Source of the DNA: Nymphaea colorata
Lineage: Eukaryota > Streptophyta > Magnoliopsida > Nymphaeales > Nymphaeaceae
Length of the DNA: 64,000 bases
Assembly: GCF_008831285.2 (NCBI RefSeq)
Contig: NC_045143.1
Location: 8,133,503 to 8,197,502 of the forward strand
Direction: 5' to 3'
Shown: one piece after another, positions 48,507 through 59,600 of the stretch
How positions within the stretch are numbered: the first letter of the stretch is position 1
Layout: each line of letters begins with the position of its first letter
The notes under the pieces: model-generated
What the model saw: the letters and a program-made list of their open reading frames with translations, nothing else
Databases searched by the model: none
What the model was told of the DNA's origin: nothing
Program-made: the position numbers and the translations under genes

Positions 48507-50594
48507 ATGGACTTGAATGCTTCACCTTTACCTGAAGACGATGAAGAAGAGCAAACTCTAGAAACTCATCTTCAAGATGAAATTTATGAGGAAGAACATG
48601 TAGAAACGGCAGTGGAGACTTTGCGCAGGGTAAGTTTTAAGATTTAAATCTCAGAACTCTTGGAGATATTACCCTTTTGCATTATATGTCTTTACCATTT
48701 CTAAAGCTATGTAGTGGTACTCCTGAATGATTTGAAGTCTGAACTATTGAAAACTCACTTTGTTAATGCATTTCGTGTTTGAATTATGCTGTGGAAACTT
48801 ATTGATGTGTAATTATGGTATCTGTTGGTAACATTTTGGTGTCAGTTTGGTAATATCTTTTCATTGCTACTATTGATGACATTAATTGCCAGTACTGAAG
48901 TACTTATGTTGTGAAGTAATCTCAGCTAACCCGAGGCAATAGGCCAAAAACTCTGAACGATACCCTCATGACCTAAACAGGAACAACATCACAACGAGTG
49001 CACCAAAGTACATGTGAGACACATAAGAAAAGGAACATTATTGATCGGGACTTTAGAAAAGGATGAACTTTAAGGAGAATTTATCCCTTTTCATACACAC
49101 CAAGAGAGAGCTGGAATAGCTGTTGGACCAGCTCCAATCATCCAATGGCTCTAGATAGCTTTCTTGGAGCTAGCCAATGGCTAGTCAAGCTGTTAGAAAA
49201 GTCCCAATCTTGAGCAAAGAACTGACATTATGTAAATGCATATATTTGTCCATATATAAATGGAGTCACTCAACCATGGCTATTAATTTTATACACTTGT
49301 AGACATGAAACCAGGGACGTCCAGCTTGATCAGACAACCCTTTGATTTTTTATTTTTTAGCTACGCCTACATGAGAGTGTCGTGCATCATGGTGGGAAGG
49401 GGAGAGGAGCTCTTCCCTTCCCCTGCCGCCCTGACGGCGGAGCTATGAGCGCCGCCGTCCTTGGCAGTTGGCACCACCCAATGGCATGGGCGCCGCTGTC
49501 AGGCGGCGGGGGAGGGGAGGGGTTCTTCCTGAATGATGGTGGGAAGGGGAAGAGTTTCTCATCCCGCTGGCCAATGGTGGCACCCAAACTGTCGGCCGTC
49601 ATGGGAGGAATCCCCTCTCCCCTTCAGCCCTTTTGAAAATATTGTGATATTAACGAAAAATGGAAAAAAAATGAAAAAGGGGGAAAATATGCTATATTTT
49701 GAAAAACAAGTTTACTGTTTATCATGTTTTTATTGCGGTTTTGTCATGGTTTTATTGTGAATTTTTTGCTATTTTTCATATATTTTGTGAAAATTTTCTT
49801 CAACTTTTTTTTATTGTTTTTTTCCCTCTTAAAACCCTGCCCTGCCTTTATTGCTGAAGAGGAGGCCCACACAGCCCTAGTTCTGGATGAACATCCTTCC
49901 AGGTATCCCTACAGACGATTGGGACTCAGGAAAATCAGGAGTAACAGGGGAGCAGAAGAAGAGTGGCTCATAGAATGGAGCCATCACAACGATATCCTTG
50001 CTACCGGGGAATGGGCTGATGACATTCATCAAAGCTTTCCAGATTTCACACCTTGAGGACAAGGTGTCGGAGAAAGGAGGACAAGTTTTAGAGCTGGACC
50101 CGAAACCCCTCGAACTGTCCTTCCCTTTTATCACATTGCTTTTGATAGAATTTCATTTTCCGTGTTTCTGTTTGGACTTGAGTCGGGTGGTTGTGACCCT
50201 GTTTAGTCAGTAGTGGGCCGGGTGAGTAGTTAGCAACTAATGAGACCCGACCTTGTTTAGGGGATATATACTGAGCTTAATGGTGATTGAAAGCCCTAAG
50301 ACGAAATACAATTACTTCTCGAAGCTGGGCTTCTCCTTGGGTGTGTGAGTGGGATTAAGCATCCAAGGCCGAACTTTTGGCCTTTTCAATTTCCATTTAT
50401 CCAATTTTTCACAACATTCATCCATATCCTTTTGCTTTTCCCCCCATCAAGAGTATTTTATCCCCATCAAGATCCTTTCTATGCCATTGTCAAATTTAAC
50501 GACTAGTCAAGACCTTTCTCAAGGCCCTACCTTGACCAGAAAACTGAATAATAAAAAAAAAAACATGCTAAGAATCAATATCTTATGTGTATAT

Positions 50595-50653
<59 letters not shown>

Positions 50654-53600
50654 GTGTAATACATGATTATAGTTAATATATATATGTAAGACTGAAAACC
50701 TACTGATTATTTACATACTGTGTAGGACTGATCCCAAAACCTAGATTGTTTATCTGGCCACCAACTGGGTGACTAGTCTACTAGCTGGCAAACTAGTTGC
50801 CTCAGTCAACACAGATTTCATGTAAATGGAGCTTAATGACCTTGTTTTTATGAAATTTAAGTCTGTTTCTGTTCTCCTTCTTTGCCTTTCTGGACTATTA
50901 ATTTTTTTAAACCTTTTCTGTAGTGGATTTAACTGCCTTAGTTGAGGGGAAAATGGTTTCTCAACTTGGTTGCTTGATCAAAGTCAAAGCATGTTTCCTG
51001 CTGTGTACAAGCAATTTATCATTCAGTGTTCTCTTTGAACCACCATTCTTCTTGTCTCATTCTAATAGATTGTGAAGAATTTCTGTACTGCAATGCTATC
51101 TTTCTGTTGCTTAGTTACAAACTGCATTCATTCACTTAGGAGCGTGAAGAACGGCGTCAAAGATTGAAAAGAGAACATCCAGATGATTTAACAAGTCGTC
51201 CTTCTGCCAAAGTACAGAGGGGCAATATAACATTTCAATCTAGAAACAATGCGTTGAATGAAAGAAGGAAGCAGGTGCCCAGTGGTAAGGGCGTGAATCA
51301 CTTGAAGTTGACAAGTAGTGTTATCTCGCATTGTAATTGTCATTTGTTTGCTGTTCCCTTACTTTATCTGTCTTCATTAATTGATCTTATTGTCGTCTTT
51401 TTCAGGTTGGCTTGACTGTCCACCATATGGCAAACATATATTTAATATTATTCCTTCTAAAGTTCCACTAAGTGAGAGTTTCAATGAGTATGTTGTGCCT
51501 GGTAAGAGATATAACATCAGAAGGGTGATTGACAAGCAGAGGATTGCAGGACGAGAGGTTTGTATGCTCTTGAGAGATTTAACATTTTGTACTACTACTT
51601 CACCAGACATGCATATCCTGTGCTCGGTCGCATGACACTGGAAGACATAATAGCACTTCATGAATACATTCAATTTTATAGCCTTTACTTTTATTTCTTT
51701 CTTGGTATCACCTTGTTGCTTATTTGGTATCCTTTTTTTCTTTCTCGAGATTTTATGATCATCTTATATTTCGATTTTCCTCTGTGCTTTCTCATAGTTA
51801 ATGGCTATTTTAGGAGTCTAGACTCTAAAGTATTGCAGTTGAGATGATATTCATTTTTAGTTTCTGTAAATTGGAAATATTGAATCCAGAAAGTCATTTG
51901 CATGTTTGAAATGCATATGCAAGTGCAACTTAAAATTCTTTCCTAGTTTGGCAGTAGCCATAAGTTGTACGAAAGTATCCTACTTTCCCGGGCAAGGCAG
52001 TCTTATGAGGCTGTGGCTACTGCTTTGCTATCCTATACCCCAACCAATGGAGGAGCTTGTGGATCTGCTTGTAGATAGTGAAGTAGCGGGGTGGTCCCTA
52101 CTGAGTATATCCTACTCTACCAGGCAAGGCAGTCATATGAAGCTGCGGATACTGCTTTCCTATGCTATACCTGAACCAATGGAGTAGCTTGTGGAGCTGC
52201 TTGTAGATAGTGAAGTAGCAGGGTGTTCCCTACCTGTGTTTGTGTTTCTTTGACATATGATATATGTTTGTTCTATTTCTTTTAGTGTGCAGGTCTTACT
52301 ACCATATGGTAGTGATATAAGCTTATATACTGTACTAAGATAGAAGTATTGTTTTGTTTCTTCTTAGGTTCCGACTTCTTTGAGATTTCTTCTGTTTTAT
52401 GATTGAAGTAATGTTGTTTGACTGATCGATTAGTTATGTTAGTTGTTGAAAACTTGAAATTATCTATGTTGTACCACATTTTCAAGAGGACACCAGAGAA
52501 TTGCAACGTTGGTAAATTGCTCTCCATCTATGTCACATTGGTACGAGTACGGGAAAGTGGGTACTGGTATGGCGTTTTCACCAATCTCAGTGTGGCGGTA
52601 CGGCGATAGTTACATATTTTTAATTAATTATATACATGGAATCAACAAAAAAAGTAATGTAAATATAAGAAACTGATGCCATTTTCGCCGTAGATATGTT
52701 CTATGAAGGTAAGGAAGAGGCGTAAGACGAAAATAAGTTCATTTAAAGTGACATAGGTATTATGTATGAGAAAGGAGGAGGAATTGCCGTACCTAGACAT
52801 TCCACCGTACCGGTACTGCCATACTGGTATGGGTACCTGGGCCCTTCCCACGTACCATTGTGACATTGCTCTCCATGTGTGGACATCTGATACTTTGCTA
52901 GAGTAAACCTTGATTGCCACGTACGGGCATGGGTAAATGCATAATCGGCATGCTTTAAATGCATTAAAGCTCAATGTTTATATAATTGTAATCCAGTTAA
53001 TGTGTTGGTATCAGTCCGTTTGATCCAACTCAAATTAGAACTGGTTCATGCGTTAGCCATTTTCGTCATGTATAGACCTGGATATGTCTATATGATGATT
53101 AACATTTTCTTTTCTCCCTTGTAACTTCTGAGAAAGCTGAATTCAATGTTAACTGTTGTCAAGTCTTGTTGTTTAATGGTTCATTCTTTGTGATGGTGTG
53201 AGGACAAAGTCTTGAGGATATTATAATTTCAAAGTTCATAACTAGGTGCTCATTTCATGTCATTTAATTCATGAATTTGACAATTAATATGCAGTAAATA
53301 TTTCTAGTCACCAATTTCAATGGGTCTACACTTTATTTGCACACTCACATGCCCACATTTTTATCTCATCTGTTTTGCTGCCTTATACAATAATTTCAAT
53401 CAGATTATAAATTTTATTACTTTTTGAGTACATTTTTTATTTTTTGCACAAAAGTTGGCTGGAAAAATTAAAAAAAAAGGCCTCAACATATTTGTTAGTT
53501 TTTGAAACTGGTCTTTCCAATATTGGATGGAAAATTTAGTTTATTATTACCTGAGGAGTTCTGAGTCTTCTGACTTCTGACTGCAGTAGCATTGCCGAGT

Positions 53601-56600
53601 TAACTGTAATCATCTCGACATTTTGAATTCTTCTTTGATATGCTTTGGTTAAGCTTGAAAGCGAAGCCTCAATTGCTTATGCTTTTCTGGATGGTTTTTA
53701 GCCTTTCACCTCATTTTCTAAGTCTGTTGTTTGCTTGCTTTTGTATCTGCTAGCTTGGATTGGTTATTGATCTGACAAATACTTCTCGCTACTATTCACC
53801 AATAGATTGGAAGAAGCAGGGTGTTAAACATTTCAAGGTGCGATTTACTTTCTTGTGCAGGAAACTTTGTTTCGTACTATCAGGAATCATCCTTTATTCT
53901 TGTGTTTCCTTTTTCCTTCCTTTTTTCTTTCAGATAGCATGCAAGGGACGTGACGAAGTGCCAGATGCTCTATCTGTGAACATTTTCTGCTATGAGGTAC
54001 TATGGTCAAATCTTTATTGCTTAGGTCACTTCAGGTTCTTATCAATTACTATAAGGAGTCATAAATACAAGTAGAGAATTAGAACAAGAAGAGCTAGCCG
54101 AGACATCTGTTTCGAGCATTTTGGAATGAAAAGTTATAATTGTCAAAAAACAAAGTGATGGTGGTGGGCTTGGGAAAGCATAATCGATAAAGGGTCTAAT
54201 TCAATGGTTTACCCTGTGCAAGATCATTATGATTGCAATATAATATTTCATTTACTACTAAAAGTAATAGAGGAGATGAAAGATCTCCCTATCTCAAAGC
54301 ATGTTGACTCTCAAAAAATGCGGAAGACTTTATGAATAATGCCTCTTCACAATTGGTTTGCTCCAAATGGCTTTGTCATGATGGATGACGGTAGTTTAGA
54401 TATGATCACAAATCTTGTTCAAATGTGGACCTGATTACTTAGTTCAAATGAGGAAGTCTCAATCAGGATCTAAATTAGGTATAGTGTGAGACAGAATTTT
54501 CTTATGATCTGATGGATAGCTGACTCAACCAGACACATGAAATTGTCAATCCAATCACATGTGAAAATTTATCAAACATTACATATGAAAATTCATCTTG
54601 TTTGCTCAAATTTGCTGAGTTCTGTGAGTCTATCCAGAGAGGAGAACGAGGAGAACAATTGTAAATTCTAATGCTTTATCCATCTATATTCTCATTATCT
54701 TGGTTCTTTTCTTGCATGCTAATATTGAATTATTCTAGGGCAGACCTATTGCAGTGGACCTTTCTTTGGTTTCTTAATGTTGTGGGACCTCCTCTAGTTG
54801 TTAACATCTCTTATCTTTTATACAAACCTTGTATTTCATAGCTCTTTTCTCTCTCAAAAACGTTGGCTGATGGAGAGAAATGCTGAAGTACTATGAATCT
54901 CACATGTTTTCTTCTTAATGGAACAACTGTGTCATTTTTCAATGTTCATTTCTTGACAGAAATATTCCTATAATTTTTTTGATATTTCAAAGGGAACCTT
55001 TATTAAAGGGAAGTTGTGAAGGATAGGTTTAATGGCTTAACCTAAATTTTTTCGCATATTGAAAGAGTGTGATGTCCAATTATTTTAAGCATAGTCACAA
55101 AAAATATTCTCGCATTTTAAATGGCAAGGTTTTTCTTGGGTATCACACGACGACCTTGAATTGCTTCCAAGAACTGTGTGTATATGTGCAGGTTGACCTT
55201 GAGATCTTATTTTTCAGTGCTTGTAAACTTATGTGACATTGTTCCCAGGTAATGCAGTTTTTCCAGCGGCAAAAATCGAAGTATATATTGGTACACTGCA
55301 CTCATGGGCATAACAGAACTGGATATATGATCATTAATTTTCTTGTACGGTGTTATGGTTATTCTGTCACTGAGGTACATATTTGTGCTTTTCTCCATTC
55401 CAGGCTTTTGCTTTTGTGAAAGTCTTGTGGTGGTTGACTGATCTGTCTTGTACAGGCAATAGAAGCATTTACGGCAGCTCGCCCTCCTGGAATATATAAG
55501 TCGGACTATATTGATGCACTTTACACATTTTATCATGAGAAAAAGCCTGACTCAGTTGTATGTCCTCCAACCCCTGAATGGAAAAGGTCTTCTGAGCTTG
55601 ATCTGAATGGAGATTCTCTTCCTGATATGGAGGATGATGATGGTAACAATGGGATTTCTGCTGCACTGCAAGTAGGTACTAGGTGGACCATGGAGACAGG
55701 AATTCTTGCATGCATTCACTATATTTTGAGTTGGTCAATATCTTAATTGTGTCACGTGCATGCATTTCTTACATTCTGTCTCTGCTATAAGCTCTTGAAT
55801 GCCTTTTAGGCTTTAATAGTGTCTCAGTCTGTACTATACAAGGAATTTCTGTATCCAAGATGATGTTTGTTATTTAATGTTTGTTCATAACAAGAAAAAG
55901 AAAAATTTAGTGGTCAGGAAATGTTCAATTCACAATCTAACCAGTCAAATGCCTATCTGCACAAGGAAATGGATAGCCTCATACTTCTAAAATAATAACC
56001 CAATGCTGTTGGAATATAAACTATTTATCATTGTTCTCTTAGTTGTTTACAGTGAACTCACTAATTTTCGTGATCAATGATGATGATATTTAAAATATTT
56101 CGGTCTAAATGTCTTGATAAATATCTAACTTCTGGACTGGCTTTGGTTGTTGAAATGATCATAATTATGTTAGACTACCGAGGCGATGAAAACAGTGGTA
56201 TACGTTATGATTGAATTCTTAACCACTTTAGCCTAGCACAAATTTAAGAAAAACCTTAGATAAAGGAGATGGGGAAAGGTTATTTCTGCCGTCTTGGATT
56301 CATACCTCGTAGTGTGACCTTGATCCTAGGGTATGATGAAGATTGTGCACGCTATTTTTTCTTTTCTTTTGGAGATGCATATGACACGAAATCAAATAGT
56401 GAATGAACAAACATTCATGATACTCTGAAGCAATGTTGTAAAAGGCGTATTGTAACGTGTATCGGTCGGGCCGACCTATACGCTGTATCGTAACGTATCG
56501 TAAATGTAGCGTAGCGTATCGTAAAATTAATTTTTTAATTAAAAAAAGAAAAAATAGAGAAAAAACATAAAAATCAGGAAAAAATGTGTTCCATATAAAA

Positions 56601-59600
56601 AACACATCTCACATCAAGAATGTTCACGATTCATCATTCATAAGCTATAATATGTCAAAAATACATTCAGAAATGAGAAATCATAGATTTAGAATAACAC
56701 AATAAACATCAATCACAAGTCTAAAATGTTTTAGATTATATCACAAGTCCACAACATATAATTCGTTATTGCCAAGTACCAAATATCATGATTATCATCA
56801 ATCAATGATAATCATCATCATCTTCGTATTCATTCTCATTTTCTTTGTTTATTGTTTTAAATTTTAAGTTTCAGTGCCTTCAAATGGAATGTCTCCACCA
56901 ACATATGATTGTTTTTTTTAGAAAACTAGTAAAACTACCCCCTCCGACAGCTCTTAGAGATGTTTAGAAAGTGGAAGGCAGGAGCTATTTTAAAAAGAAG
57001 CACAAAAAACAAGGTTTTTTTTCCGTTTTGTTTCCGTATCTTACGATACGGGAGCGTATCGGCCGTATCGCACTATACAGCCCCGTATCGCACAATACGG
57101 GCGATACACCTACGATACACAGGCGCATTGTGTATCGTAGGTGTATCATATAGGTTTCTCGAACCTATACAATACGTATCGCACGATACGGGCCCGTATT
57201 GTGTGATACGGATAACACTGCTCTGAAGAGTTTCAATCTTAGATGCTATAAATTCTATGTCTTCAAAGCCATAATTTGACATTTCCCAATCATTCATGTC
57301 TATGTGGAGTTGTATTATCTTTTACGTGCTATTATGCAGGCTGAAAAACATGACTTTCTCAATAAGCAAATTGTATGGCACTAAATAGTTAAGTACATAC
57401 CATGCACAGACACCTACACACTGTATGAGTATGTTGGCCTGCTTATAGTGTCCATTTCTCCTTTTTTTCATTTATTCCTATCTTATGTTGTGGTCAGCTG
57501 AAGCTTTTGAAACCAGAGTCACCCGTATCCTACGATACAGAGCCGTATCTTACAATACATATTGTATAGGTTGAAAAAACCTATATGAGACGAGCATGAT
57601 ACACAAAATGCATGTGTATCTTACTCTTATCTGCCGTGTCTTACGATTCTGAAAAAGTGGTTTGATGCCCCTTTTTTGTTGAGGTTTTTTTTTCAAAAGT
57701 TCCTCTCCCCTTTCATTTTCAATGCTTTTAAGAATTGTGGGAGGGTGAGTTTTTATCATTTTGAAAAAGAAATCACCAATAAATCATTGTCTTAAGGGAG
57801 AAATCACCAGCTTGAAGGGATGAGGATGAAGATGAAGAAAATAATGATTCTTGTATTGATTGATAATAATCATTATGTTATTTAATCATAAACATTATTT
57901 CAATTCTCATTTGACAGTGAGCAACTACGGATTACACGTTTTGATGTGATGTAAAATACTTTAAAATTTAGACCATTGTCATAGAAAACACGTATTAATC
58001 GAAAAAACACGTTAAATACGTGAAACATAAATCAGCCATATAAAATGGCAATTAGGCGCGTCTTTTTTTAAAAACGCCGGAAAATAAAAAGCGTGAAAAG
58101 GCGTATTATACATGTTTTTTTGCGTTTTTTTCATATTTTTTATTTTTTATAATTTTCACGATTTATTAAATGTTTAAAATTTTTTAAAAATTTGCCGAGA
58201 TTTTTTTGAGATATACAACTTTGCCTTATTATACGTGAGAAATCCTTCGCCGTATAATATCCGTACACGATATATGTGACAATGGTTTAGAGCAATGTTG
58301 TAAAAAGCGTATCGTAAGGTTGTATCGGTCGGGCTTTAAGATACGCCGTATCGTAACGTATCGTAACCGTATCGTAAATTTTTAAAAAATAATAATAATA
58401 AATCAGAAAAAATTTAAAAAAATCAAAAAATTCATAAAAAATCAGAAAAAATTAAAAATAATAAATTTTTCATAGAAAACATGGTTTAGTCTTTTAGATA
58501 ATGATAGACTTATTATTTTGCTAAATGCTATAAACTTACACGTTCACGGTTCATCATTCATACTTCATAGACATCAAAATTCATAACAATATCATTCTTT
58601 TTCATCTTTATCTTCATGGTTTAAAAAAAAAACCATTTCCTCTCAATGGGAATCAGCCACCCATGCACAAATCCATGGTTTAATAGATGATTTCACGGTG
58701 ACAATCGATGATTTCACAGGAAATCGATGATTTCACAATGGAAATCAATGATTTCCCTCTAAAACGGTACAATCTATAGATTAGAAATGAGGAAGGGGTG
58801 GGTTTTTATAAAAAAACTCGAAAAAATGGGTTTCAAGTCTCCTTTTTAGAAATCAGCCCGTATCGTACGATACGGGCCGTATCGCACGATACGGGGGCCC
58901 GTATCGCACGTATCGTACGATACAGGTACGATACACCCCCATTTGCGATACAGGGGGTGTATCGTATCGTATTTTGCAAACGATACGATACGTATCGTAC
59001 GATACGATACGTATCGTACGATACGGCCCCGTATCGTACGATACGTACAACACTGGTTTAGAGTCTTTAGACTTTATTTTATTAATGTGTTGTTAATTAT
59101 GAATGATAAATTGTGAATGTTCATTATGTGTGTAATGAGTTTTTAATATATAATTTATTTTTCGTGACATCTCAAGTTTCTTCTGAATGTTCTCTATTTT
59201 TTCGTGTTTTTTGTGAATTAAAAAATGAATATATGATACACTTAAGATACATTATGATGCACATATAAGTCGGTTGGACCAATATGCGTTATAATAGGCC
59301 TTTTGTTTTCTCTGTTTGAATTGCTGGTACTCATTTCTTCATTTGCTTTACCTTGCTTTTCTGTTTTGCTCTATGCCTTTTTCATGAGCTTACATTGAAA
59401 TAGTGTAACTTTGTTGCAGTTTGTTCTCTCCCTTAATGAATACTTTATCTTGATAGGAAATTGGTACAGCTAATGAAACAATGACAAATGATGACGTGTT
59501 GGGAGATGAGATATCTTATGACCATCAAGTTGAGCTGCAATGGGTCTGTTGTCGGGCGCTTGGAGTGGTGAGTTTATGAGTATCTTTTATTTCTTGTTTT

